The notes beneath the pieces were generated by a model. The model worked only from the letters and a program-made list of their open reading frames with translations, had not been told where the DNA came from and did no database searches. 64,000 nucleotides of DNA from Cephalotus follicularis (Eukaryota; Streptophyta; Magnoliopsida; Oxalidales; Cephalotaceae). Both the position numbers and the translations under genes were made by a program. Below, piece after piece: positions 31,871 through 43,274 of the stretch. The DNA is taken from NCBI GenBank assembly GCA_001972305.1, contig BDDD01002280.1:186666-250665 (forward strand). The letters run 5' to 3'. Position 1 is the stretch's first letter, and each line of letters starts with the position of its first letter.

Positions 31871-33406
31871 GCATAGTATAGTATATTAACATTTACTATG
31901 TTGACATTTGTAACACTTCATTAGCATTTATCATAGGGTTTGCCTTCATTACCATATTTCTTATTTAATTTATTTTGCATTTCATTATTATAACCCTAGT
32001 GTAGTGTGCATTGCCCAAAAACTAGGCCCAAAATCATTTATTCCTCAATTAAAGTCCAGCCATTTGAGCCCAGTATTGTGAGGCCCATCAATTCAAAGGA
32101 TTTCTTGGCGCCCACAATCAACAAAACACGTCGTTTATGCGCCTTCATGCCTCCTGTGTTTGGCACCAGTATTACATGTCCATTCCATGCACATAATGCA
32201 CACACGTTGCACTGATGCGTGTCTAGCCTGTCGCCCCCAAATGCGTGCATGGAGAGGCCGGGCGTCCAGTGCATCGCTTAGGTACGTGTGGTACGACCAA
32301 GGGGCACCCAGTATGGCCGAGGAGAAGCAGAGGAGAATTGGTACCATTTCGTACTCCTCATTTCCTACTCGGGCACGGAGCAGGGGACGACACCTGTGAC
32401 GGAGGAGAGCCTCGGCATGCACTGGACGCATCTGTAAGGGATGCTTAGCGCTATAGTAGGCCTGCGCTTCAGATATGGGAGTCCTCTGCCCTTGGTTGTC
32501 CTCGGCATTTGGCGCCCTCTGCTCTAGCATGGGGCTTTGGTACGAGTTTGGCACCTCAGTTGTGTGTGTGCAGTGTAGGAATTATGCTTGGCACCAGGTT
32601 GAAGGGACACCTCCTTGGCGCATAGAAGCCAAGGTGCGTCGCTCATCATCCTGGGCAGTGGCTAAGGAGAGCATTCAATGCATCACATCCTCAAGCCTCT
32701 TCTGTAATGTACGCTGCACTGGGACGCCTATAGTAGACACTCCGCACACCCATACACACGACACAGTTGGTGGCCAACCGCATAAATAGCGTGCTCGGCG
32801 TATGGTTATCTCTTACCTAGTGCTAGGCATGCAGTATTAACGTTTCACTATATGCATTAAGTCGATGATGCCTAGGAAACACTTAACATGGTCCAATCTT
32901 ACATTTCTAAGGCATTTATACTATATTAGCCAAAACACAATACATTAAATAAAATTTCTAGGGAGTGCTGGTAGGGAATCCTACCTCAAAGAAAAATCAG
33001 TGCTCCCCTTTTGTTCCCTATCTCACGCTGGATTCGTTCTCCACAGAATCTTTCTCTTGCTCTCTGGAACGTCCTTTCCACGATGGAACGAGAGAGATTT
33101 AAATGTAAGTGAGGTGGGAGAGACAAGAAATCTCTAGATAGCCGCCCCTCTCTTGTCTCTTTCCTTCCTTTTCTATCAGCAGCCCTCCCCCACCATTTTA
33201 CTCTTCCTTTTATAATCCTTATGGAATTCTCTAGAATTCCCTGGATTTGGCTGCCGATTCTTCATGTCGTGGGCTGAGAGTCAATAGAACTTGGGCCAGC
33301 TTCCCAACCTCTCTTTTCTCTTCTAAAGCCATTCCAGGCCCAAGTATAATAACAATTTAATCCAATTCCATTTAAGGCCCAAAAGACATAATTTCAATTC
33401 CAGCCC

Positions 33407-33407
<1 letters not shown>

Positions 33408-33449
<42 letters not shown>
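33408..33449. repeat. (AAT)n microsatellite
   Basis: About fourteen uninterrupted AAT/TAA units near the end of the solo LTR. Confidence 0.9.
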
Positions 33450-33450
<1 letters not shown>

Positions 33451-33887
33451 ATTTTGGGCTCAAAATATTATTTCTCAAAATACTGTACATATACATTTTA
33501 TTTACAAAATTTCCAGTTATTACACAAACGGAATAAAAAAATCAATGGAACACAAGAATATAACGTGGTTCAGTTTCAATGTGAAACCTACGTCCACGGG
33601 CGAAGAGGGATCAACTTTTACTATCATGAATATTGGGATTACAAAGATGTGAGAATAATAAATAAATCAATAAATTCCCTAATACACCAAATATGTGATG
33701 AAAATATAGCATTAACTATATACCCAAACCTTGGAGAAAATCGCAAGAAGCCAAGCTGCTGAAATAATCACTCCTGCCTTGCTCTCTCTTGTTTTGTATA
33801 TATGTCTGTCGCTTATATATATGTTAGCTTTAGATTTAGTTAATTATTTATGGGTTTTGGGCTTGTTAATTAGAAGTCAGCCCAACA

Positions 33888-34786
33888 AATTACCAAGTTA
33901 GCAATGGGAATGACCTCAAAAGTCTCTTCATTATTAATGATAAGATAAGTTGCTCAAATCCTTAGAAATTCTAATGTAAAAGAAATGGTCAAATGCTTAC
34001 AAATTCTTGTGTAAAGAGATTCCATCATTGTGAACTAAATGTTTCAATTAATGATAAATTGAATTAAAGAAACGACTTTGTCATCGTGAAGTGAATGTCT
34101 CAATTAACAATGTTATTGTGGAGTGTTGGTTTCGATCCAATTAATCAATTATTTGACAGTTCCTTATTTTCAATAAAACATCTTTATAATTAGTATTTCT
34201 TAAGTTATTGTTAAATTTAATATATTCTATGTGTAGTTCATTCGTATAAATTTTCAAGTCATTCAGATATATAGATATTGAATGAGTATGTTAATATTTT
34301 ATTGTAAATGAATATATTATAAAAACACGAGGCACGTGGGAAACCAAATTCATAAATTGATAACACATATTATATCCAATCGAGCAAATACTGATGACTT
34401 GTGAGGTCAATTCTATAAATTGATGACACATATCATGTCAATTGACAAAAACTCGTGATCTGCGAGGTCAATTTCATAAATTAATGACACGTGTCATATC
34501 CAAATGACAAACACCAGGAACACAGGAGATCAATTTCCTAAATCGATGACAGGTGTTATGTCCAATCAATAAACACTCATGACCTCTGAGGTCAATTTTG
34601 TAAGTTGATGACACGTGTCATGTCCAATTGATAAACACAAGGCAAGTAGGAGACCAATTTCGTAAATTGATGATGCGCGTCATGTCCAATTAACAAACAC
34701 AAATGACTTGTGAAGTCAATTTCGTAAATTGATGAGGATTACATACTCCTTAATCGCACCAACCAAGCATAACTTCTTTAATGAGA
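33888..34786. other. Spacer between copia element and next solo LTR
   Basis: No gene. 33888-34320 is AT-rich; 34326-34735 is the tandem array listed separately. Confidence 0.6.
34326..34735. repeat. 62-bp tandem array (about 6.5 units) with G-box palindromes
   Basis: The string TTGATGAC (or a close form) recurs at about 34358, 34420, 34481, 34543, 34605, 34668 and 34729, a steady 61-63 bp period. A typical unit reads GAGGTCAATTTCGTAAATTG, then ATGACACGTGTCAT, then a CCAATT block and AACAAACAC. Two units (near 34484 and 34609) keep the perfect 14-bp palindrome around CACGTG; the others are diverged. Confidence 0.88.
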
Positions 34787-34791
34787 AAAAA

Positions 34792-37700
34792 TGTAACGCC
34801 CCAAACCCCAAGGGTCAAACCCCAAGGTTTGACGCGCTACGAACAATATCGTTCATTTACTAATATTCAGCAGAAATTAAAAACTTTTAACAATATAATA
34901 ATGCATGCGGAATAAATCCAATAAATAATCACTTACGTGGATATTACCCAATGTTATACAATACAGTTCATAAAAACTCTGCCACAGACCGGCATGTCAA
35001 GAAATACAATATAAATAAGCTGGTCATCAATCTACTGTAGAGGAGACTCACCCGGGGCTTCAATCCTCAGCTCGCTGCAATCTCTACCTGTACCTGACCC
35101 ATTACATTAAAATGCAATGGGTCAGCGACCACCGGTCATGTAGGAACTACCACCATGCATTTATGAATGCAGATGCAGCAAGCATATGCAATGCAAATGA
35201 GAGATGTAATAACAATCCATACAATATACAGTACAATCCATTTACAATCATTGACAGTCACTAGCAGTCACAATAAATCCTTCCTCGGCATCCCCTACTA
35301 AAGGAGGAGCGATAACGAACTCCAGACGTTAAGGCAGAGGAGCCGGGATAGGAATAGTCATTTCATTTTAGGCAAACCAGTTCCTCGGGTTCCTCGGCTG
35401 TAGGAAGAGCAATAGACGCGCTCTGGGCGTTATAGGTTGAGGAGAGGAACATAACATTCATTATACCGTAACAGTTATTCAGATAACAGTCAATGTGGCT
35501 CATCTCGGTCGGTGATCCGTTGGCTCATCTCAATTGGTGATCCATTGGGCTATCTCGATGACCCACCTGGTTCAGCTCAATTTGGTGACCCATTAGGTCA
35601 TCTCAGAAATAGCCTTACTGGCTCATCTCAGTCAGTGATCCCCATAGGGCTCATCTCAGTTGGTGATCCAGTACATTACATTACACTACACTACATTAAA
35701 ATTACTGTAACACTACATTACATTAAACAATGACAGTGCATTAACACTACATTATAACACTTTACTGTGAGGTCTGCCCTTCGTTATATTACACTACATT
35801 TACACTGCACTAATTATTCCCATCACTCAAATATTACTTCATATATAGATTACTCTACATTTTTACTACTTTTCACTTCACTTATCATTCATTTCCACTG
35901 TACTTATCATTCCTTTCCACTGCACTTATCATTTGTTTATTACTTTCAGCTACTTTTACAGGGGCATGGAGCCATGTGTTGGCGTCTTGGCGCATGCATA
36001 GCATGCTAAGGGTGTACGCTATAACGAGCTCGGGTTCAAGGAGTAACATGCATGGGACGCATGCTCACACCGTGTAGAGCTCAAGCATCGCATCGCATGC
36101 TCACGCTTGGCATCATCCCTGCTCACTCAAACGCATGTGAAGGACACATGCTTAGACGTCATCTCGGCAAACCAGGGTGCATGTAAGGGATGCATGGCAC
36201 AGTGGAGAGACGCATGCAGGGGACAAAGGGGAACTATGGTGGCACCATGACATTCGCCAGGGAAAAGCTCAGTAGCTATGGCGTGTTGCACTACACTAGT
36301 GTGTTCATGGCATGCAAGGCAGGGAAGGGCCGTGGAGTATGCATGACAGAGGAGGGCTCAACACGTGCATGGTAGCTATACTGAGGCATCCTCGACACCT
36401 GCATGGCATCTCTGTCATTCACTGTGGAGAGCTTGGATGTGTTCATTGGAGAGCTCTGGTGCATCACAAGACATGCACGAAGGCATGCACTGGACGCATG
36501 CGGTGGAGAGCTCGGACGCATGCATGGGACAGTGGTGTATTACACTGGTGCGTCCCTGGCGTATGGCTACCTCAACACATGGCCACCTCTGGGGCATTCA
36601 TGGGGTAAATCTTGGTGCCTTGCATGCCGAGGATGCCTGCATGGCTCCTTGGGCGCCTCATTGCAATGGCACTACAATGTATGGAATGGCACCTCGGAGG
36701 TATCACCTCGGGCGTTTCTCCCCGGCATTTGGCACCACTGGCATTGGCATCACTGGAGTTTGGTCACCCCGGACATGCCGCCTCAGGCGTGTCACCTCGG
36801 GCTCATGGCACAATGGCCACCTCGGGCGCATGGGACAATGGCGTCCCTGGCATTTGTCCTCGGGCTTAATGCACTGGGGCGTCCCCGGAACATTGGCTTG
36901 CTCGGGGAGCATGCATAGCGCACAACGGATGTATGCCAGTGGAGGGCATGGCCGGCTCCTCAGCTCATGGTGATGGCACCATGGCGTATGGCATGGCATG
37001 GGGCCATGGTTGGCACTCCTTGGGCGCATTGCCATCTCGGCTCAATGACGTGGTACGCTCTGGTACGCCAGTGTTGGTTAGCTCGGCGTGCTAGAAACAC
37101 ACGCACAAGGAGCTCTGGATGTATGGCGTAACGCCGGAACACATGTACAGTACAGGGAGGGCATGCTCAGTACATCGCGTGGTCGGGCACAAGCGTGATA
37201 AAAGCCATTTAACGTATTTATACAATATTCCCTAAAATAACATTATTGCAAAGGACCCTATCCACTTATGTCATTCTACCCTAACACTAACCACAACAAT
37301 CACAATTTCCATGAACAATACAGACAACAACAATAAAACACTGAGTAGGTAATAGAACCTACCTGGAATTGATGAGCTCCAGCACACTTCCTCCACTGGT
37401 TCCCCCTTTGCCTTCACTTCCCTTTCCTTTTGCTCCCTGATAGCTCTTTCCTTGTCTCTTTCAAAGTTGGAGGTGAGGAGATTAAATAGAGTGAGAGAAG
37501 GGAGACTAAGAAGTCTTTAGACAATTGTCTCTCTCTTGTCTCTTTCTCTCCATTTTGCCAACAGCAGCCATCTCATTCACTCTTTCTCCTTTTTATAGCC
37601 ACCAGTGGAAGACTCTAGATTTCTCTACACCTTTCTTCAGCCGGCACATACAACGTGGGCTGAGCCAAAGCTTCTTCCTTCACTCTCCACAATTAAGCCC

Positions 37701-38037
37701 AATATTTCAGGCCCAAAAATCACTCTTTCCTTTCTCATCAATATTAGGACCCATTCAAGGTCCAACACTAAACATTCTTTCTCTTCCTTTTACCGCATTT
37801 TGGCCCAATATCAATAACACATTTAAAGCCCAATATTTTCTTCTCCCTTTTTAATTCAACAATTAATAACACTTCTCAAGCCCAAATGCTCAACATTTAT
37901 TTCTCTTCTTATTATTAACATCACTTGGGCCCAAAATACTATTTATCCATGTATGGTCTTAAAAGCCATTTTCTTTATTAATCCAATAACAATATTACTT
38001 TTTGAGCCCCAATTTCCATAAAATTCTGGGTATTACA
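34792..38037 (-). repeat. Solo LTR, Tekay-like chromovirus (3246 bp)
   Basis: Ends TGTAACGCCCC and GGGTATTACA, flanked by AAAAA at 34787-34791 and 38038-38042 (low complexity). Its start closely matches the solo LTR at 31063 (shared CCCCAAACCCC and TTTGACGCGCTAC), so the two are one family. The minus-strand TATAAAAAGG near 37597 indicates minus sense. The interior has the GGCTCATCTC repeat and a GC-rich, GCATG-rich segment (about 36000-37200). Open frames there, up to 202 codons, are compositional and not called. Confidence 0.87.
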
Positions 38038-38042
38038 AAAAA

Positions 38043-38852
38043 AAATTATGCCATAACACAAAGTTAGAGCTTTATAACATTATTGGCCAATGAAAACTAC
38101 ATTTTATACTAAATAATTTAAATTTTGTGTCTTGAAGGGAGAAAAGGGTATGGTTCAGAAATAGCAACTTTTAAAATTATCATAATCGTTATAGTTTAGA
38201 GTAAGTGTTAACAGTTTTACAATAATTATTATAAATTTGCAATATCGTAATCAATTACGTTTTTCTAACAACTCTGCATTCTTTATTATTATTTATCAAA
38301 AAATTTATTTGTTACGTATTTTGTTATATTTTATCGAATTTGTTATCATCACTATTATTTTTACCAATTCTACAATATATGTTACTGTCGTTAAGCTTTA
38401 CCTTTATATTTAATAACTTTACAACATTTGTTACATTTTACCGAAATTGTTATCTTTTACGCACTTTATTGTATTTATTGAATTCCATATTATTTACTTG
38501 TATGGTCAAAAAAATAATATTCGTTATGATTTACAAGTTTTGTTGTTATTTACTATTTTTTTTTTTGAAGTTTACAGTATCATTACTATTTTTAAGAGTT
38601 TTTTTAAAAAATGTACTGTTCGTCAAATTATAGAGTTGCTTATAATGTTATTATTTTTGTTATAATTTACTATATTTGTTATAGTTTACAATATCTACAC
38701 TTTACAAAAAATTGTTGTGTTTTTTTTAAATTGTAAATTTTACGTTGTTAGTTTAAACTTTATATTTATGGTTACACTTTATCGTAAAAGCTAATTTTTA
38801 CAGTACGCTTATATTGTTTATAAATTCTAGTTGATATTTATTTATTGGTTAT
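38043..38852. other. AT-rich spacer
   Basis: No gene recognised. The part 38330-38720 shows a loose pattern of TTTAC...TTTGTTA strings suggesting a degenerate short repeat. It ends at the insertion point of element B. Confidence 0.5.
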
Positions 38853-39323
38853 TGTTGATGCTGAAATCAACTACACAACAGTCCCCTACGTGTAGATGTT
38901 TGATTTGTAGAGGAAAACACGTTGAATGCTCCCAGGATGATGTTGGATATTTGAGTTATCTCGTCTTCCCTGCACACAAAGAAAGCAATATATCGAAAGA
39001 CCATGAGTTTTTACTCCCGGAGACCCTCCGATGCTTAAGTCAGTTGAATTGCAGAGAAAACAATATGTAGGTATGAATGGCAAATTGCTCGACCGTTGCA
39101 TAGTTTTTCTTAGGGGTATATATAGCCTTACATGGCCGTGATTCTCTCCCAACAGCTTGTATCGTGGAGGAGTTTAATGTCCCTAGGAAACTGCCGATTC
39201 TATTAAGAGGCGTTTCCTTATTTTTGAATGAGGCGTTATCTTTGTGAGATTTGACGTTTTATTTGTGGGATCTTCTAGGACATGTGTCAGAGTCACAATA
39301 AAAGGTGAATTTTTCCCATATCA
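38853..39323 (-). repeat. 3' LTR of element B (471 bp), with polypurine tract
   Basis: Starts (plus) TGTTGATGCTGAAATCAACT and ends CCATATCA, followed by TATGCCCCCATGG, the complement of the polypurine tract. Left flank is GTTAT. The G-box-like palindrome of A's LTR is degraded here to CATGTG (near 39281). Confidence 0.88.
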
Positions 39324-39852
39324 TATGCCCCCATGGTCTTCATTTTCTGGGCTTGGCAGAGGAGGAAGATCATTAGTGAGGTAATTTTGCTTTGAGCGGG
39401 CATTTAATGTATAATTAGGACTATTTTAGACTTTGGGTCTTGCTATTTGATCCATATTTGGCATTAACTATGGCGTGGCAGAGCAAGCGTAACTTTCGCT
39501 TATGTCTTTTCACTTACCACGCATGGTCTCTTCGTTTCCTAAGTCTAATTTGATGGGCTGATCTCGGCCATTTGATTCCACAGAGATCTATGGTCTGAAA
39601 TCAATCTAAAGCCCTTAAATTGCTTTTTCTTCTTAGAGAAGTTTCTTTACTTTACACTTCTTCAAAATTTCAAAGCTCTTGCTCTACCAAATTTTTTGAC
39701 CTTCCCAAACTTTAAATCGATTTCCCATCGAATCTTCTTTTGCAAAAATCTTAGGTGAGACATTCCCTATTGTTTGTTTTGCAAACTAATTAGGGCATCA
39801 CTTTGGGTTTTTCTATGTTCTCATCTTCTCTCTCTCTCTCTTGAGGTTCCAG

Positions 39853-42188
39853 ATGGCTAGAGTTAAGCAAACTGCTAGACAAGCTACCACTCCTGCAAAG
39901 GTATGCCGCATGACTGAGGCGGTGACGGTTGCTGAGCGTCCTCTTGGCGCAAAGGAGGCCGTGGATGCCGCTGCAGTGGGTGGTCCTGATATTTCTCACC
40001 CGAGTCTTTAGGACCCACTTTGACAAAAGCGTACTTCATCATGAGAAAGTGGAGAAGTTGGCCAAAAAGTATTGCTTCCCAAGAGGCTTGGTGTACTCCC
40101 TTCCCCGAGATCCCATGGAGGCCACAGAGAGAAAACCTAGCCTCTTCGTGGTTTTTCATGATGCTCTCTCTCATGGTTTGAGACTCCCTATACCCTCCTT
40201 TTCTATTACGGTGTTGAGGTGTTGAGGAGTTTCAAACTTCATCCGTCACTCCTACAAGCACAATCTTGGAGTTTCATTATAGGCTTCTTGGTGAAATGCT
40301 TGGAAACTAGGGTGACAACTACTGTGGGGTTGTTCAAGGAGTTTCATCTCTTCACTGCATCTCCTGGCAAGTGCGGATACTACTTCAAGTCGCGCACCGG
40401 TCTAGCCAAGAAACTATTGGTGGATCCTACGAAATCCGTCAAAAACTGGAGGGAGAGGTATTTCCTTATTAGGAATCTCCTTGGCTTCACTCCCTCCATT
40501 TGGTGAGATTTGTTGGACACTCAAGGCCTCAATCAAAGAACATTTTTGTCTGAGGCAAAGAAGGCAGACCTAGCAAAACTGTCAGAGCTGGCGCCAGAGA
40601 AGGTGAATTTGACCATAACTGAGGACCGTCTGCGTGGTGTTGGGCTGAGTATGTCCTCGGGACGTAGAGATGCCTTGGATGATGAGGAGGAGATCCCAGT
40701 GGGGATAGAGAGGGAGGGAGTTCAAAAGAGAAGAGAAGAACCTGGAGCTGCGTCTGTTGACGAGGGGGAAAGCTGTATTAAGCCTTCCTCTCCTCCTCTG
40801 CTTCTTATTTCTCCCTTTTGTTCACTCACCATTTTTTGTAATTCATGCTTCTAACTCTATTTTCATGGTTCTTTGCAGCAATGGCTTCTTGATGACCTTT
40901 GGGTGATGTCTTGAGGGCTGCCAGAGAGAAAGAAAAGGGCACATCAAGGAGGCGAGGCGAAGAGCCTTGAAGGAATTTTCCCATGCGAAAAAGAAGAGAG
41001 AAGAGAAGGAGGCTACTGCTGCTGAGGCTACCGCTTCCGAGGATGCCAGGATAAGGTCCGCTCATGGCAAACTAGTTTTGGATGACCAACCTCCTCCTCC
41101 CTGCAAAAAACAAAAGAAGAGAAGAGGTGGAGAAGGCTCTTCTTGGTAGCAAACTAATGTTCCCCCCTTGGTGGGTTCTTAGGACCCCGTCCACCTTGGC
41201 GTGCCTAGGGATATCAACCGGGTGGAAGAAGAGCTTGAAGCGATTGGCAACTCGGGTGTTGACCTGAACACTCCAGGGGCACCTTTTGAGCTCAGTAGGT
41301 TATGCCTCCTTCCTGCTGAGCTTAATGTAAGAAAGGGTTGGACCATCAACCAACTCTGGAATCACTGACTTCAGAGCTGACTTTTTCCTCTTTTTCTTTT
41401 TAAATACACCTTCTGCTCTTTCTCTAACTATGGTCTTTCTCTAGAAGGCTCTAAATGATATCTATCTAATGATGGAAAACTCTAGGGCCGACTACAAACT
41501 TATCAATCAGCTTCGTGGTGAGGTCGTAGAGCTCAAGCAAGCAGCTAATTCGGCCCACGCCCAGTAGAAAGATGTTATTGGGGCCCAAGAGTCTGTTCTG
41601 GAAGAGAAGAGGCAGGCTCTTGAAGCTTTGGCGAAGGAGAAAAGGGAAAGAGAGGTAGTTGTTGATAGTAATACAAAACTTCATGATCCGCTACAGACTA
41701 CAAATGAAAGGTTCTCCAAGTTCCAAGAGATGGAGGCTGCTCGGACTCAAGCGGCAGTGGATAAAGCCCTCATGGAATTCAAAGCTTTGGATGAATTTAA
41801 TACATTAATGGAGAGCGTTGTGATGGACTATAAGGCTTCCCCAGCTTTTGAGGAGGAGGTTTTAATGGAGTCTACGGAACTCTATCATCGGAGCTTTTAC
41901 ACTTGTCGCGACTGGGTGGCTGCTCTTCATCTAGAGGTTTCCTTGGATCATATTGTTTGTTGTCCTGCAGTGGAAGACTTCGAGTTCTTTCCCAAGGAGG
42001 TTGAGGCAGGGGAAGAGAAAACTCGCCTTGCCTAAGAGGATGAAGAAAAGGTAGAGCACTCAGGTGCAATTGTACCATACTCTAGACTTGTAGCAGAGAC
42101 TGTCTTGACTCCCCAACCCGAGAACTTCCAAGAACCTTCTTCTTCTCTTCATGTAAATAATGCCCCCTTAGGGGATGACAATGTTTAA
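39853..42188 (+). pseudogene. Antisense additional gene of Tat element B, longer and more complete than in A
   Basis: Opposite strand to gag-pol. ATG at 39853 (MARVKQTARQATTPAKV) after a predicted 5'UTR intron (39755-39852). The conserved part includes YCFPRGLVYSLPRDPMEA and LFVVFHDALSHGLRLPIP, as in A. A 104-bp intron at 40775-40878 is followed by a second coding exon, then a predicted 118-bp intron at 41327-41444 (GTAAGAAA...TTTCTCTAG). The last exon, to TAA 42186-42188, encodes a long coiled coil rich in E/K/R/A (EKREREVVV..., TNERFSKFQEMEAARTQAAV). AATAAA follows at 42230-42235. It is broken by a frameshift near 40005, a stop near 40504, a stop shortly after 40881 and one near 41567. The role is unknown; structural or nucleic-acid-binding functions are guesses only. 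Confidence 0.75.
40775..40878 (+). other. Predicted 104-bp intron in the antisense gene of B
   Basis: Donor AGCT|GTATTAAG and acceptor TTCTTTGCAG; identical length, phase and donor to the intron at 19139-19242 in A despite divergence of the flanking coding sequence. Confidence 0.7.
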
Positions 42189-42229
42189 ACTTTTTTCTTT
42201 TGTATACTTGTACTCTTTTACTTTTAAGT

Positions 42230-42235
42230 AATAAA
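42230..42235 (+). terminator. Poly(A) signal AATAAA of the antisense gene in B
   Basis: Located 42 bp after the stop codon, matching element A. Confidence 0.6.
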
Positions 42236-42329
42236 ACTTTTCTTTTTTGCTTCATTTGAGCTCTTTCATTCCCTTAGAAATTTTTATGCCTTTGTAGACA
42301 TTTTTTTGTACTAGTATGATATTTATCAA

Positions 42330-43095
42330 ACCAAGTTACCTGAGCTTTTTAGCCCAAGTAGGGCACTTGTATCAAAGTGCTTAACCAGAGAAACTTGATC
42401 TTTTGCAAATTCTTAAATGTTTGCATACCAAGATTTTAGGTCTGGTCTGACAAGTTCTTATTGATTGGCAAACTAGGATCTCGTACTGGTCTGATATTTT
42501 TCAGACCAAGTCGTCTGAGCTTTCTAGCCCTCATGGAGACACTTGTATTAAAGCGCTCGGTCCAACAAACTTGATCGTTGCGAGTTATTATGTGTTCACC
42601 TATCAAGATACAATGTAAGTTTGGTCTGACAAGTTCTTATGGATTTGTCAACCAGTATTTGCTCCATTGGGAGTCTTTTTTTATTTGCTCCCATTGGAGT
42701 CTTTTTTAACTGCTCCCTTAGGAGTCTTCTCTGATTGTTCCCTTAGGAATCTTTTATGGTTGCTCCTTTAGGAGTCTTTTTTGGTTGCTCCCTTAGGAGA
42801 CTTCTCTAATTGCTCCCTTAGAAGTCTTTTAGGATTGCTTCTTTGGGAATCTTCTCTTATTGCTCCCTTATGAGTCTTTTATTTTTTGAAGTGTTGAAGG
42901 GTGTTCGTTGAACAACCTTGTCTGACTGCTCCTGTGGGAGTCTTCTCTGGTGGCTCCCTTTGGATTTTGCTTTGACTGGAGACTTTAGTATGTTCGAGAC
43001 GTTGGCCTGCTCTGACCTTAGTCTACTTAAGACCTTGGTATGCTTTGATTGCTCCATTGGGAGTCTTCTCTTACTGTTCCCATGGGAGTATGGTT
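42330..43095. repeat. Repeat-rich spacer of element B
   Basis: Same organisation as A: GGTCTGACAAGTTCTTAT blocks (42330-42650), then about fifteen diverged copies of the 25-bp CTCCCTTAGGAGTC unit (about 42660-43090). Confidence 0.8.
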
Positions 43096-43274
43096 TGACA
43101 AACTTGTATTAAAGCTTTTGTTGAGGGAACTATGGGAGGTTGTTCAAAGGTTTAAGGACGTGAACATTGGACATCCTATCCCTTGCAAACTTGGAGCTAC
43201 TTCTTGAGTGAAAAATGATATTTATTGACATTCTTGAAAATTTGTACATATTTAAAAGATTCATTGATAGTACT

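Larger units (their letters stand above)
31063..33534 (-). repeat. Solo LTR, Tekay-like chromovirus (2472 bp)
   Basis: Plus-strand ends TGTAACGCCCC and AGTTATTACA, flanked by CAAAC at 31058-31062 and 33535-33539. Sense is probably minus: TATAAAAGG on the minus strand lies near 33210 and the plus-strand start resembles the 3' ends of the related LTRs here. It contains a 27-bp-like repeat (GGCTCATCTC...GGTGATCC, about 31690-31870), a GC-rich middle and a TAA microsatellite. No coding domain is attached. Confidence 0.88.
26497..33887 (-). mobile_element. Ty1/copia element, Tork/TNT1-like, with a solo LTR inserted in its 5' LTR
   Basis: Minus-strand order: 5' LTR (33887-33540 plus 31062-31009), primer site TGGTATTAGAAAC (31005-30993), gag, protease, integrase, RT, RNase H, polypurine tract AAGGTAGAGAT (about 26945-26934), 3' LTR (26932-26497). 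No matching 5-bp target duplication was found, which suggests damage or recombination at one end. The order integrase before RT is diagnostic of copia. Confidence 0.9.
31009..33887 (-). repeat. 5' LTR of the Tork-like copia element, split by a solo LTR
   Basis: Two parts, 33887-33540 and 31062-31009, give 402 bp once the insertion and one CAAAC copy are removed. Ends are TGTTGGGC and CATAACA on the minus strand. Confidence 0.85.

Noticed and set aside
32135..32554. 139-codon minus-strand frame
   Set aside because: GC-rich part of a solo LTR with overlapping frames on both strands; no recognisable protein.
36312..36973. Overlapping plus-strand open frames of up to 202 codons
   Set aside because: They lie in the GC-rich, repeat-dense middle of a solo LTR, overlap each other in several frames and show no domain.
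38340..38665. Leucine/phenylalanine-rich frames of 72-97 codons
   Set aside because: AT-rich spacer; hydrophobic composition follows from T-rich sequence.
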